Source: Polyodon spathula (lineage: Eukaryota; Chordata; Actinopteri; Acipenseriformes; Polyodontidae). From it: a stretch of 64,000 bases of DNA. Each line of letters opens with the position of its first letter. The first letter of the stretch is position 1. The stretch lies in contig NC_054537.1 in assembly GCF_017654505.1 (NCBI RefSeq), positions 61,034,145 to 61,098,144 of the forward strand. The letters run 5' to 3'. Position numbers and translations under genes: made by a program. Under the pieces are notes generated by a model. The model was not told the origin of the DNA and did no database searches. It saw only the letters and a program-made list of their open reading frames with translations. This document shows, piece by piece, positions 1 to 13,421 of this stretch.

Positions 1-658
1 AGCAATTCAATAGCAAAGTACTTTAACCTGGCCTGGTATACAACAAATTACTTATGTTGCGTTAATATAGCCGGTAATACAAGGCATCCTTGTGACACGC
101 ACCCATCACCTTTCTTGCCAGTGTGTAACAACAATAAGGCACAGCACCTATTGGAGCGAGGGCCCTCAGCTTCACTTCGGGACCCATTGCTCAGGTAAAA
201 TGGACCGTGATTAATTAGGAAGATCTCTGAATCAGACTTTGCCTAATGACCCCCTGAAGTAGTTAATAAGGTTATGTCTGCTTAAGGGTGCTTATAGCTC
301 AGTGATAATTTCCAACCAGTAGCACCAATAGGTCTTAAATAAAGCATCCCCTCCCCCCTCCCCACCCCCCCAAAAAAAGGTGCCGTTATACTAAGTTAAT
401 AAAAAGCTTTGTTGGTTTCCTCATAAAGCCCATTCCTCTTAACAAGTCTCGCTGTCATCACTGCTTTGTTACGACTGTTCTGTCCTATGGTTTTATTTCA
501 GTGCTCATTCATTTGCTAGCTTTGGCATATTCTGTAAATTCTACATTATTTTTGTAGATGATATTTGCATTAAAAAAAAAATTGAAGTTCGCAAGATTGT
601 TTTTATAATGAACATTTTGAAATTGGTTTGTATAATAGTTAATAAATATCTTGAAAAA
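1..658. other. No gene recognised
   Basis: AT-rich unique-looking sequence with only short chance open frames. A C-rich run followed by A's lies near 345-377. I see no coding, RNA or repeat signature. Confidence 0.5.
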
Positions 659-663
659 ATGTC

Positions 664-1386
664 TGTGGCAAAGTGGTTAACAGTGTGCAGGTGATAAACA
701 GACAAACAATTATAATCCAGGTGCAATGTTGTTTAATGGCTGTATTTCGTAATCCAAATGCCTGATGGCGAACAACAATAAATAATAACAGTGTCAATAA
801 GAAGCAATACAGTGATGTATATTGCTTGTCTGTAATCTGCGGGTTGGCCCCGAAATATTAACAATCCTGTTTTAATTCACCCACACATAACACATACACA
901 AACACAAACATCCATCTACAGTGCATGCTCTAGTGCTCATGGTGAACATGCAGTACTTTAGTGTCAACAAAGTGAAGTACTGTCCAGGTTCGTGCTGGCC
1001 TTTTGCAACAGCTTCTGGATTGTTTAGCAGTATAAATAATCACACAAGTATAATTCAGACATGACAAACCACAGGCCCTTCCAGGTTGTTCTCTAACCAA
1101 AATGAAGGAACAGATTATGTTGCTTCGTCCCCTGTTTGTACCATCACTCAATACCCCTTGGTAAACGATTGCTGCCGCTCGTCCAGTCTGCGGCTGCCAC
1201 ATAATTTCCCTTCAGGGTCGATGAGTTAGTGCACCAAAGTTCCACCCCCTTTCTAAATGACGAACTTCCTTTTAACTATAGGAATGAAGTGTTAGGCCAA
1301 ACAGTCCAGAGTACTCTGTTCCCCTTACTTGCCCTCACAGGTCGGGAGGAAGATTTACCACCAAGAATCATTGTCTTTGTGTCATA
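664..1386 (-). mobile_element. Solo LTR, family A copy 1
   Basis: A 723-bp block is flanked on both sides by the same five bases, ATGTC (659-663 and 1387-1391), which fits the 5-bp target duplication of LTR retroelements. Read on the minus strand it ends in CTTTGCCACA. Its start should be TGTGACA but has decayed to TATGACA. It is clearly related along its length to 2935-3663: the shared segments include a GTGCTGGCC-like box and a CAAAGTGG end. No internal retroelement sequence adjoins it, so it is probably a solo LTR left by recombination. A 90-codon open frame inside it (930-1202, minus) has no recognisable domain and is taken as chance. Confidence 0.75.
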
Positions 1387-2934
1387 ATGTCCCACAAAGA
1401 ATCTTGGCTGCATTACTCTGAAGTTTGTACAGTAAGTGGAAAATTAAATCCCAGCAATACAACACCTCCCAAAGAAGTTATTTTAATACTAAAACACATG
1501 CTGGGCAATTTATTGGTTAGTTTAAAACGAGTTATTGACATATCTTGGTTTTTAGTTAAGAAACACCCAAGGGCTAACTGTCTATTTAAACCAGTGTGTG
1601 AGACAATTTTCATGCAGTCTCGCCTTTCCCTCAAGGCATCAATTCATATGATTGAAGAATAAATCTTTGGTGCCAATGTCCATCTCCTCTGCACCAGAAC
1701 AATCACAGTCAAATACTAATAATAATATTATTAATTATAATATTAATATATTAATAATAATGTATCATTTTACTGCAATATATTTTCAAAGCATAAGAAA
1801 AATCAATGAAAGTGAAATGAAAAGAGATATGAAAATGAATTAGTCTTTATTACTTACTGCATTCGAATTTTGAAACAGACTGGAGGTTTTCTGGAAATGT
1901 TGCCTCCAGGTTACAAATTGAATATTACAATACTATACTATAAAATAGAAAAAAAGATACCTCTCCGTTTGAAATCTCCAACCGCTTTACTTTATTAATC
2001 TTTGAGATTGTGTTGTTTCTGATTGAAGTTGGACTCTTAGAATAGTAACACTTCATGCCTTTATACAGTATAAAGATATATACAGTAGATGTTCAATTAA
2101 ATTGTGTACAGTGCCTTGTTGCCTTGTGCCGTAAGTTGCAGTAGATAATTCATAATAAAGCTGCCTTTGGAAAATAAACTTACTAGAATTGTATGCACTG
2201 AAGAAAAAAAAGTAGAATAAATATTTTTTTTTTGTGTGTGTGTATGTGTGTGTGACATAAATATTTAATTGAAATGCGTTTACCCACATATTTCCGTTCA
2301 GTTACCCGTTCATAAGCAATCAAAAGATATGCAGTAGGGGTGCTGGTGTGTTTCCACCATTCGACTGCCAGGACTTATTTGATGTGTATGTTGAGTATTC
2401 TTACTACTAACTTATATTGGTAGTTTCTAGTAGGGCTACAGCATAAATTAAAGACAGCTATGTAAAACATTGGTGTGTTATGGTATGTTCCATTGGACAT
2501 TATGTGTAAATACAGTATTACTTTTGTTATTAGTCAGTTCTGGTAGAACAACCTGTGGTTCAGCTCAGCTGAGCCTGAACTGCTTGGAGGGGAAACTTAA
2601 ATATGTGAATATTTGGTCAAGCTAAATTGCCTAATTGATTGGCAATTTAGCCTGACCCAGCTGTATTAAAGCACAGCCCTTTTTGTGGGCAGTTAGTTCT
2701 GCTTAGGGCTTCAGACAGAGGCTACTGTTAGAAGCCTGTCATCTGACTTTTCTTTTGTATATTTAAGAATAATTTGTCTTGATTTAATTTGTTAAGTGTG
2801 CAGCCTGCGCGTGAACCTTATACTCTGACTCCTTCTCTAGTTGTTACTGCCACCCAGCTTTTCAAGTTTTGGAATTATAGTGAAGTCTAGTCTTTATCAT
2901 TGCATTATCTTGCACATATTTTTTATATACAATC
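1387..2934. other. No gene recognised; AT-rich spacer
   Basis: AT-rich sequence with short A and T runs and a TG-rich patch near 2234-2252. Open frames here are short and lack domains. A strong hairpin at 2615-2657 is listed separately; 2500-2930 could be an undetermined repeat around it. Confidence 0.45.
2615..2657. repeat. Hairpin inverted repeat
   Basis: A 17-base arm (2615-2631) is followed by a 9-base loop and a complementary arm (2641-2657), with 16 of 17 positions pairing and one G-T type mismatch. The arm centre reads GGCAATTTAGC. Its function is unknown; it could be the structured edge of a decayed element, like the palindromic LTR starts elsewhere in the window. Confidence 0.6.
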
Positions 2935-3663
2935 TATAGCAAAGTGGTTTGCAGTGTGCAGGTGTAGAGGTGATGCAGTGCTCAAGATAATGCAAACAGC
3001 AAAGTTACTGGTGAAATGATGGTTTTATTTGTAATCCAACATCACTTGACAGCAGTAAATAATAATGAGAACTGGATGCGTATTGCTCTGTTAAATCCTG
3101 AGGTTCAGTCCCAAAGCAATAGACACAGTAGTTAAACACACACAAAATACACAAACATGGTCACAAGTCCAAAGTGAGTGCTGTAGTGCTTGTGGTGAAA
3201 ATACAATTTATCGTGAACAAGACGCAATGTTGTCCAGGTTTAGTGCTGGCCTGTAGCAACATCTCCGGATCGTGTTAGCTGTCTAATAACAACAAACAAG
3301 TACATTTTAGACAAGACAAAACAAATAAAACACTCACGATAAAAATACGTTTCTCCTTCTGGTTCAGCGTTTAACCATACAGAGGAACAGATCACCTCGT
3401 TACATCCCCTTATATACCGTCAGTCACGCCCCCTTGGTTAGCGATTTCAACCGTTTTTCCTCCAATCCGCGGTTGCCACATCGCTTCCCTTCTGGGGTGA
3501 TGACTTGGTGTACCGTAGCTCCGCTGCCTTTCTAGATGACCAACTTCCACCTAACCGTGGGAATGAATTGTCTGGCGATCCAGGGCACTCTGTACCCTTT
3601 ACACAGTAACCTCAAAGGTTGTGATGGATATTTATCACTAAGAATCAGTCTGTTGCTGTCACA
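2935..3663 (-). mobile_element. Solo LTR, family A copy 2
   Basis: This is about 729 bp and related end-to-end to 664-1386. On the minus strand it starts TGTGACAGC and ends in CTTTGCTATA, a decayed CCACA end. It has a TATATAAG box and downstream an AATAAA signal (plus-strand TTTATT at 3024-3029), the order expected of an LTR. AATC precedes and follows it (2931-2934, 3664-3667), a probable four-base remnant of the target duplication. No internal retroelement region is attached, so it is read as a solo LTR. Confidence 0.75.
3409..3416 (-). promoter_or_regulatory. TATA box of family A LTR
   Basis: TATATAAG on the minus strand lies about 250 bp into the LTR and upstream of its AATAAA, the usual U3 promoter position. 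Copy 1 has lost it: the matching place reads GGTACAAAC. Confidence 0.5.
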
Positions 3664-3838
3664 AATCCAATACATGTATGGTATATAAATTAATTACCAC
3701 TTCATGGCTCACTAAACCAAAAATTCCTAATTGTTTCAACAATATAAGAAAGTTTTTAACTTGTCCTTCTTACAACTAAGTTTTTTTTTTTCCTTACTAG
3801 ATTTCAGATGTTAGAATTGTTTTTCTGGGGTCTCCAAA

Positions 3839-5090
<1,252 letters not shown>

Positions 5091-5670
5091 GAGGAGGGGT
5101 TCTACTCAAAGTACTTTCTAGTGCCCCATCCTAGACCTGGGACACCATAACAGGTTCTTGAGGGAGAGGAGGTTTCAAATGGTCACACATCGTCACATCC
5201 TCCAGTATGTCCAGCCGGGCGACTGGTTTACCACTGTGTACTTAAAGGATGCGTATTTGCACGTCCTTATTCATCTAGCGCGCAGGAAATATCTCCACTT
5301 CACTTTTCAGGGAAGCATCTTTGAGTTTTTTGTGCTGCCATTCATCCTCTCCTTAGACCCCTGCTTGTTTACAAAGTGTGTGGATGCTACCCTAGCCCCC
5401 TTGTGGCTGCAAGGAATTAGGGTATCGAATTATCTGGAACACTGGTTGATTTGCTCCCAGCAACAGGAGAGAGCAGTGGCCCACATGACGATACTGAAGG
5501 AGCATCTGTCGAGACTGGGTCTTACCATTAGTGATGCCAAAAGCCAATTAATACTGGTGCAGAGTACAGTTTATTTGGGTCTCCAGTTGGATTCCCTTAC
5601 AATGCGAGCCTACCTGTCAGATGACAGAGCCACAGTACAATTGTGTTGTGCCAAAAATGATTGGGTCTGA
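5091..5670 (+). pseudogene. DIRS-like reverse transcriptase remnant
   Basis: The translation resembles the reverse transcriptase of DIRS1-type tyrosine-recombinase retroelements. EEGFYSKYFLVP at the start is followed by a frameshift near 5150, then RERRFQMVTHRHIL and QPGDWFTTVYLKDAYLHV with the first catalytic Asp in LKDAY. The palm motif that is usually YLDDWLL reads YLEHWLI, so both catalytic aspartates are lost. LGLTISDAKSQL and YLGLQLDS follow. The frame stops at 5670, where RNase H and methyltransferase regions should continue. It is dead. Position upstream of a recombinase and a DIRS-style palindrome supports the assignment. Confidence 0.85.
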
Positions 5671-5672
5671 TG

Positions 5673-6360
5673 GCCACAGCTTCATCAGCCATCCAGTTGG
5701 GGTTACTCCATATGGGCATGTTTCAAGTGTGGCTCAATGCCTTCTGGATACATCTCAAGCATGACAGACACGCAAAGCGGGTTAGTGAGCTACAGGGTCT
5801 GTCAGTTAACAGCTCCTGTATAGGTGTTTGGGGTGATGGAAATAGGGTATTACGCACAAACCCCGCTTTCCTCCCTAAAGTGGTTACGGCTTTCCACTTG
5901 AATCAATCAGTAGAACTCAAGGCTTTCCGTCCCCCTCCTTTTTCTTTGGAGGAGGATCAGAGATTGAATTCCCTCTGCCCGGTTTGGGCATTGAAATGTT
6001 ATGTGGATAGGACGAGAGTGCTGCGTCAGTCTGACCAGCTCTTTGTCTGTTATGGTGAAAGGACACTGGGTCAAGCCCTCTCAAAGCAATGACTGTCCCA
6101 CTGGATTGTGGACACAGTTTGAACTGCATATACCAATGCCAGCCTACCCCCACCTGGGAGGGTGACCGTTCACTCTACCAGAGGAGTGGTTGTATCATGG
6201 GCCCTCTTTAGAGGAGCTTCACTAACCGATATTTGTACTGTGACTAGCTGGGCTACTCCACATATATTCACCAGTTTCTGATGACTTAATGTCTTAGATT
6301 CCTCCATGCCTTCATTAGTCACAAGGGTCCTTGAGGTTGCATGCTTGTACCACAAACATT
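5673..6360 (+). pseudogene. DIRS-like tyrosine recombinase remnant
   Basis: The frame begins with GLMATASSAIQLGLLHM, normally the link between reverse transcriptase and RNase H, then jumps near 5760 to recombinase sequence (HAKRVSELQGLSVN). The intervening RNase H and N-terminal recombinase part is therefore deleted. NPAFLPKVVTAFHLNQ, CPVWALKCYVDRTRVLRQSDQLFV and HSTRGVVVSWALFRGASLTDI follow. HSTRG carries the His and Arg of the tyrosine-recombinase active site. The nucleophilic Tyr would sit just after IFTSF, but the next two codons are TGA TGA. Further stops lie at about 6090-6120. It would resolve circular cDNA integration in an active DIRS; here it is inactive. Confidence 0.85.
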
Positions 6361-6469
6361 AATTTAGTGGTAGCGAGACGTCCCTCGTCTGCTGTCCGCT
6401 CACAGTCCCTCACGATGGCTATGATATACTTTCCCAAAAGTATGGTTGTTGGTCATCTTCAAATTGAAA

Positions 6470-6504
6470 GGGAACGTTAGGTTACAGATGTAACCCTGGT
6501 TCCC
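6470..6504. repeat. DIRS-type terminal palindrome
   Basis: GGGAACGTTAGGTTAC, a 4-base loop, then GTAACCCTGGTTCCC form a near-perfect inverted repeat. It lies about 110 bp beyond the recombinase remnant. Palindromes of this form mark ends of DIRS1-like elements, which use inverted and internally complementary repeats instead of LTRs. Confidence 0.7.
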
Positions 6505-9053
6505 TGAAAGAAAAGGAACCAACAAACCTTGTGAGGTTGCATCACTCACAGTCTCAACAGTGGACTTAATAAAATCTTGCTCACGCAACCAACGTCAATA
6601 TAAAACTTTTTTAGAAGAAATTGATTATGGTGATCTGTTTTATCATACCGAAGTGAGGTGGTTGAGCAAAGGTAAAGCTTTTCTGACTGAGAAGGGAAGA
6701 CCTGTGACCCCACTGGATGATGTGGCTCTGTGATCTCGCTTTCCTTACTGACCTTACTGCACATCTTAAAATGGTTATAATGTTATTAATAGTGTACAGT
6801 GCTGTTTTTGCTAGGGTAGTATAAAAGAGTGTACATGTTATACAAAGGAACTCAAGGCTGTCCCATCTCACGGGTTATCCATTTTATGAATTATAATGAT
6901 ATCTTGCTTTTCCAACTGCTTATTAATATGTAAAAAATGATTTGAAGGTTTCTCTAGTCTTTGTTTTCACTTTTATGATCTTCTGAGTGTATTTGTTTTG
7001 TAAAGCTCTTCCAGACCTTAACAGATGCCTCCAGCATGTATCTCTCAGTCCCACTATCCCCAGGTACATTTCAGTTCTCTACCAACAGATTGTAGCACTA
7101 GCTCCATGAATGCAGCATAAGTAATTTGCTGCCTGCTGCTCTTAATTGAGTATCAGAATATCTGGCCAGGTTAATTTAATTCTCTGTTCAATTGCTAAAT
7201 AAGTAATTTTATTCTCATTTTTAAAGTGGGCCATTCAGATTCCATAATGTAAAATTAGGTGAAGCTATTTCAATTTACTGTTAACTTTTGGTAGGGGTTT
7301 ATCTCTGCACTGGACTTTCTCTCTTGTTTTAACTGAGGATTTTTTCTTTAATTGCCTCATGGACATTCTATTTAGATTCAGTTGTTTTCCTTAATTGCCT
7401 TCGCAAAGGTCTTATTGGGCTTGATGTATCATTAAGTCTAAGTATCTTAATTGGTGGCTCTTTAAATAGGACTATTACTGCCTGGTGGGGAGGTTGGTTC
7501 CTTTTTTTTTTTTTTTTTTTTGCTGGGGTGATTCTTTTTCGGGTGTGTTTTTTTTGTGGATGCAGAGTGTTTGAACAGGGAGTTTGCTGGTCTGTAAAGG
7601 AGAAATCAGGAAGCAATAATCTTTTGGTTGTTAGAAACAGTATTTTCTCTAATCTGCCATTTTTCCAGTTTAAATTAACCAGTTATCTAATCTCCTGCCG
7701 AACTGAAACTATCCACATCGTTCAAATTGGTTATATGGATCCGAAGAACAACAGTGACTAATCCATTTATCGTCATCACTTTTTGTCTTCTTACCTAGTT
7801 GGAAACTTCAAGCTCTATAGGACCAAGGAAGAACTGGGTGAGATCCCCTAATGGGGAGGAATCTTATTTTTTTTTCTGCTGGATTATCTGGGCCGTTCTG
7901 ACTCTTTTGGAATATTATCCTTTTTGTTTATTTATTGTGGGTTAACGAGCACCCAGCACAGAAGTTTCATTTTTGTTTTGTGTTTCAACTTTTCTGTTTC
8001 AACTACATTTGCAATATGGATTGGATAATATTTTGCGACTTTTAAAGTATTGGTAGTTTTATGGACATTTTTTTTTTCTTTTTATAAGGACTGCCTGTTG
8101 GACTGTGGTAAACATTTTGAAGGGTTCAAATGCTGTCTGTTTAAAACTCATGTACTCCAAATGTTTGATCCATCTGTCTCAAGTATAATATTCCACACAT
8201 ATTCAATAACATCTTCTATTTGAACTGTTGTCTTCTGGTTTGTCTTCCTATGTTCTATTTGTTGTAAACAATCCTGGCTTACCCCACAATTTTTCTTGGT
8301 TCTGTTGCGTAATCCTACTGCTTTGGAGACTTATATTGTTCAGGTTAGTTTATTTGTATTTCCATCAAAAAATACTAGTTATTGGACTTTGCTTAAGGAT
8401 TGGGTTTGTTACAAGATGTCCAATATTGATTTATTATTATTGTTATTTTTGTTCCCAGATCCTTGTAAATAACTCTGTAGGATTAATTATTGTAATTCCT
8501 TTGTTTTGTGTAGGTAAAAAAAATAAAATAAATTGTAAAGCTATAAACCGACAGAATAGAGTAAAAGTAAGACATATATGTACAGTACAATAACTACAGG
8601 AAAATGTATATATTCTAGCAATATGACAAAGGAGAATAGTAACTCTGTGGTGCTTTTTCAAAGCAATTTTTCACGGAACAGGAGCAAGGGCTGTGATGAG
8701 TAAGCCCTGGGACTTCAAATAGGGATTATGTGCTTGTGACTTTAACATCCAAGGCTGAGAAGCAGGCGTTACTTCCCCCATGGGAAAAATGAAGACAAGG
8801 GTAGAAGATACATCTGAGAACTAGAAGTCGCCCAGACTAACACAAGGCACAACCACATCGGATTCAGTGGTCAAGATTTGCGATGCATAATGAAGAACGT
8901 AGTAGTGAATCAAAATGACTGACCTTGAATTTACTTGGAGAGCAAGTTCCTGGTCAGCCAGTTTGATTATGTATTCACACAAGTGAGATACACGGCCTCG
9001 GTTGAAATGTCAGTGAGTGAAGTTCTTCCAGTTTGTATGCAATTCCATATCTG

Positions 9054-9058
<5 letters not shown>
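6505..9058. other. No gene recognised
   Basis: AT-rich spacer with T runs (7501-7521 and others). Several short open frames lack domains, including a Leu/Phe/Cys-rich one at 8228-8593, which is typical of T-rich noncoding DNA. The left 100 bp may still belong to the DIRS element. Confidence 0.45.

Positions 9059-9084
<26 letters not shown>
9059..9084. repeat. Poly(A) tract
   Basis: A run of about 26 A's abutting the LTR remnant at 9085. It could be a retroposon tail from sequence to its left, but no recognisable element precedes it. Confidence 0.7.
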
Positions 9085-9085
<1 letters not shown>

Positions 9086-9438
9086 TGTGCCCTATTCAGC
9101 TGCCTAGTTTATCTATGCGTTAATCTGGACCTGTTGATGACAGTTGCAATTTATTGCAATTGCGCACTATTTTCAAAAACAAAATAAACACCTAGCTCCT
9201 TTTTGAGCCCTAACTAAACAGAGCTACCTAACTCAAACAGGACAGCTTAGCTGTTTATCGTTTAAAACAAAATCAACCAAAACAAAAACAGTTTTCTAAA
9301 CAAAACACACAAAAAGGCTTTACATAGTACATTAAACCGTGCACTAATTGACAATCACCATGTGCGGGTGATAATTAAACAATAAAATAATTAACAATTT
9401 AGTTTGGCAGGGAGATTTTTTTAACTCTCCCTGCCACA
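9085..9438 (-). mobile_element. LTR remnant, family C copy 1
   Basis: Read on the minus strand it begins TGTGGCAGGGAGAGTT and then TCTCCCTGCC, a palindromic start. It continues with GTTTAATTATCACC and later GCTAGGTGTTTATTTTG and AATAGTGCGCAATTG. The same blocks in the same order occur at 53645-54062 on the plus strand. An AATAAA-like signal is present near the far end. No coding region adjoins it. The inner boundary beside the poly(A) tract is uncertain. Confidence 0.55.
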
Positions 9439-9470
9439 CACACACATTTTCCTAATTGTCCTGCCACAAT

Positions 9471-9471
9471 A

Positions 9472-9544
<73 letters not shown>

Positions 9545-9582
9545 TAATTATATATATATAATATGATATAATATAATATAAT
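9471..9582. repeat. (TG)n/(TA)n microsatellite
   Basis: TG repeats pass into TA repeats, then degenerate ATAT runs. There is no other content. Confidence 0.9.
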
Positions 9583-11283
9583 ATTTTACTGTGTTCCTCA
9601 GAGTGTTTTGAAAAAAAGACACCATTTCCAAGACGCTACTGAGATTTTTTTTTTGTAAATTTTTATTGGAAGAGTAATCTACAGTCAAACGTCTAGTCCT
9701 CTGGGTGCATCCTACTGAAAAATGCTTGGAAAGGGTTAAGCCTGTGTACTAATTCTAGAACATTCGAAAATGTTAAGGGAGGCTGGGCAATTGTTCCTTT
9801 TCATCCACTAACCAGTCTCTTTTTTTTTTTGGCTGTGCGATTTGCTCTGCCATCTCTCCTAATGGTTTTCCCACCCTCCCACCTTGGTGGCTTGAGGCCC
9901 AATATTCCACACCATTTCCCTCCTCTTTTACTCCACCACCTCCTTTGTAGCTATATTCCCTTCTAAAGGAGTTAATGTCCTGGTCCTGGGTGACCTGTGT
10001 CCTACAGTAAGGTTACAAAATTATGAATTCACCTGCAGCATTCTAAAAAGTAAGTAGCTCATCCATAACCTGAACAGTAGTTACTGAAGAAGGCATTAGG
10101 TAAATCAATTGTTTACTTGACTTAGTTTCTTATCAAATAGGTAGCCAAGATACTAAAAGGACAGCCAGCTGCAGAAAAAGTAGCTAAGGCAGAAACTGGA
10201 GAGAAAGAACCAATACTAAAGAGGTTTAGAGAAAGGAAAGGTAGCATGAGATGACAACTGAACATTGGTTCTGACCTCAGGTCAAAAACAGAGCGGCCTT
10301 GTTATTTAATTCACATTTTGCAAGTACTCTGACTGTAGGGAGTTTACAAAAATGTAAAAATTAAGTTTTAATGGTGTTTAAAATACAAAAATGAAACATG
10401 TCTAAAACCAATAGACCATTGAGTTTATTCATTCCAGATTCCATTTCAGCACTTGACACCAGCCAGACTGTATCCTAGCAACCTGAACAGCTATGGTCTG
10501 TAAAAGTTAACATCTACTACCTGATTGGAAAGAATGAAGATGCTAATTATGTGACCGCAGCCAAAAATGTTAACATACCACCAAGCCTAAAGCAGTTCAT
10601 AATGCCGAAAAAGTACTGGAAGTTATTTCAGGTGATCTGGGAGGGTAGAAAACAGCATAGGAAGGTCCAATACATCTTACAGGTATAATTATAACTGGTA
10701 TGTATGTGATACTGGCTCTAAGTTTCACTTTTCTCAAACATTCTGGAAATCTACAGGTAACTTAAAATAAGAATACAAATAAGTTGTGTTGACTAGAAAC
10801 TGCTTTAGATTTACAAAAAACATGGGCTTACTTTTTTTGTCATTTGAAACAATAACTTAATTAAACTTTGTCTGCCTTTTTTCTATGTGTCTCCTGTCAA
10901 ATGTTGACTTTGTTCAGAATTGAATGCAACTTATTCTCCAGTCTGCTTTGTTCTTGTTAGATCTGGATCTGATTGTTTTTGATTGAGTGTGTCAAGGGCT
11001 GAATAACCAATGGAAATCCACTACCAGAATGTATTTTCAAAATAATTCAAACAAATTCAATATCTGTACTTGGAATTGCTTACTAGGAATTGGAAACAGG
11101 AAGGGGGGGGGGGGCGGGGCAGAATACAGTTTGAAGCTACTTGCTCTTTAATTTCAGACTCATCTAAACTTAAGATTGTAGATGCTGACATGGTTCAATG
11201 TCAGATTTATTTAACAGAGAAGACTTCTGTTTGAGATGTATTATATGTATTATATTTTCATAGAGTATGTAGAAATACCATAC
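9583..11283. other. No gene recognised
   Basis: Unique-looking spacer with a G-run at 11105-11115 and several T runs. No domain-bearing frame, RNA gene or repeat end was seen. Confidence 0.45.
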
Positions 11284-13421
11284 TATGCAAGAACCACTGG
11301 CAAACTCAGACCACAACATGGTCTCATTTGAAGTGTTTTTTAAATCCCCAAAAGTAAAGACTAAAGCTAAGGTTTACAATTTTAGAAAAGCAAACTATGA
11401 AGGTATGAAACAGAGACTAACAGAAGTAGATTGGAGTAAAATAGAGAAAACACCCACAGAAGAAGGATGGTTGTTCTTCAAAAATGTAATACTAGAGGCG
11501 CAAAACAATTATATCCCTAAAGTAGACAAATCTAAATGTAAAACTAAATTGCCAAAATGGTTTAATAGATCAATTAAAAAAAATATTCAGCGAAAAAAGG
11601 CACTTTACAGAGCATTAAAAAAGGACCAAAAAAAGTACGCAGAAAGAGTACACAGAACTGCAAACGCAAGTCAAAAAGGAAGTTAGAAAGGCCAAGAGAG
11701 AAATAGAAATGAACATTGCTAAGGGAGCTAAAACCAATTCCAAAATGTTTTTCCAATATTACAACAGCAAGAGAACATTCAAAGAGGAGATTAAATGTTT
11801 AAGAGATACAAATGGCAAAATCGTAGAGGAAGAAAAAAAAATAGCAAATATGTTAAATGATTACTTTTCACAAGTTTTTACAAAGGAAGATACTGACAAC
11901 ATGCTCCACATGTCATCCAGTTCCTGTCCAGTTTTAAGTAACTTTAGCATAACTGGGGTAGAAGTGTTAAAGGGACTAGGAGCTCTTAAAATAAACAAAT
12001 CCCCTGGGCCGGATGAGATCCTCCCAGTAGTACTCAAAGAAATGAAAGAAGTAATTTACAAACCGCTAACCAAGATCATGCAGCAGTCTCTTGACACAGG
12101 GGTGGTACCGACAGACTGGAAAATTGCAAACGTAATACCGATCCACAAAAAGGGAAACAAAACTGAACCAGGTAACTACAGACCAGTAAGCCTGACTTCT
12201 ATTATATGCAAACTTATGGAAACTATAATAAGATCCAAAATGGAAAATTACCTATATGGTAACAGGGTACTGGGAGACAGTCAACATGGTTTTAGGAAAG
12301 TGAGATCATGCCTAACTAACTTGCTTGATTTTTTTGAGGATGCAACATCCATAATGGATAATTGCAAAGCATATGACATGGTTTATTTAGATTTCCAGAA
12401 AGCTTTTGACAAAGTCCCGCACAAAAGATTAATTCTCAAACTGAACGCAGTTGGGATTCAAGGAAACACATGTACATGGATTAGGGAGTGGTTAACATGT
12501 AGAAAACAGAAAGTACTGATTAGAGGAAAAACCTCAGAATGGAGTGTGGTAACCAGCGGTGTACCACAGGGATCAGTATTAGGTCCTCTGCTATTCCTAA
12601 TCTACATTAATGATTTAGATTCTGGTATAGTAAGCAAACTTGTTAAATTTGCAGACGACACAAAAGTAGGAGGAGTGGCAAACACTGTTGCAGCAGCAAA
12701 GGTCATTCAAAATGATCTAGACAAGATTCAGAACTGGGCAGACACATGGCAAATGACATTTAATAGAGAAAAGTGTAAGGTACTGCACGCAGGAAATAAA
12801 AATGTACATTATAAATATCATATGGGAGATATTGAAATTGGAGAAGGAATCTATGAAAAAGACCTAGGAGTTTTTGTTGACTCAGAAATGTCTTCATCTA
12901 GACAATGTGGGGAAGCTATAAAAAAGGCCAACAAGATGCTCGGATACATTGTGAAAAGTGTTGAATTTAAATCAAGGGAAGTAATGTAGTGCAAAGAAGA
13001 GCGACCAGAATTATTCCGGGCTTAAAAGGCATGTCATATGCAGACAGGCTAAAAGAATTGAATCTATTCAGTCTTGAACAAAGAAGACTACGTGGCGACC
13101 TAATTCAAGCATTCAAAATTCTAAAAGGTATTGACAGTGTCGACCCAAGGGACTTTTTCAGCCTGAAAAAAGAAACGAGGACCAGGGGTCACAAATGGAG
13201 ATTAGACAAAGGGGCATTCAGAACAGAAAATAGGAGGCACTTTTTTACACAGAGAATTGTGAGGGTCTGGAATCAACTCCCCAGTAATGTTGTTGAAGCT
13301 GACACCCTGGGATCCTTCAAGAAGCTGCTTGATGAGAATTTGGGATCAATAAGCTACTAACAACCAAACGAGCAAGATGGGCCGAATGGCCTCCTCTCGT
13401 TTGTAAACTTTCTTATGTTCT
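11284..13421 (+). mobile_element. CR1-like LINE, copy 1 (5'-truncated)
   Basis: This carries the last part of the ORF2 endonuclease, the reverse transcriptase and a 3' UTR ending GGGCCGAATGGCC, CTCGTTTGT and TTCTTATGTTCTT. The 8-base TTCTTATG-type end is the short 3' repeat style of CR1/L2-clade LINEs. The same sequence occurs at 37751-40181 and 57158-61383 on the minus strand. Truncation at the 5' side falls inside the endonuclease, as expected when reverse transcription stops early. No convincing target duplication was found. Confidence 0.9.
11285..13360 (+). pseudogene. CR1-like ORF2 (endonuclease end, RT) pseudogene
   Basis: The first frame (11285-11686) starts at EPLANSDHNMVSFEV, which contains the SDHN motif of the apurinic-type endonuclease. 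A frameshift near 11650 moves into a 426-codon frame (11709-12989). This has the RT blocks [70 protein letters not shown] and the palm motif KFADDTKVGG near 12640-12670. The frame closes at REVM where about 100 bp present in copy 3 are deleted. It resumes at 12989 (RRATRIIPGLKGMSYADRLKEL) and ends NLGSISY. The catalytic FADD is intact, but the frameshift, the deletion and the missing endonuclease make it non-functional. Confidence 0.9.

Noticed and set aside
930..1202. 90-codon minus-strand frame
   Set aside because: It lies wholly inside a solo LTR and has no domain.
664..3663. One full-length LTR retroelement bounded by the two family A LTRs
   Set aside because: Each LTR has its own flanking duplication and the interior lacks coding remnants.
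8228..8593. 121-codon hydrophobic plus-strand frame
   Set aside because: T-rich noncoding DNA gives such frames by chance; no domain, no homologous pattern, and no start context.
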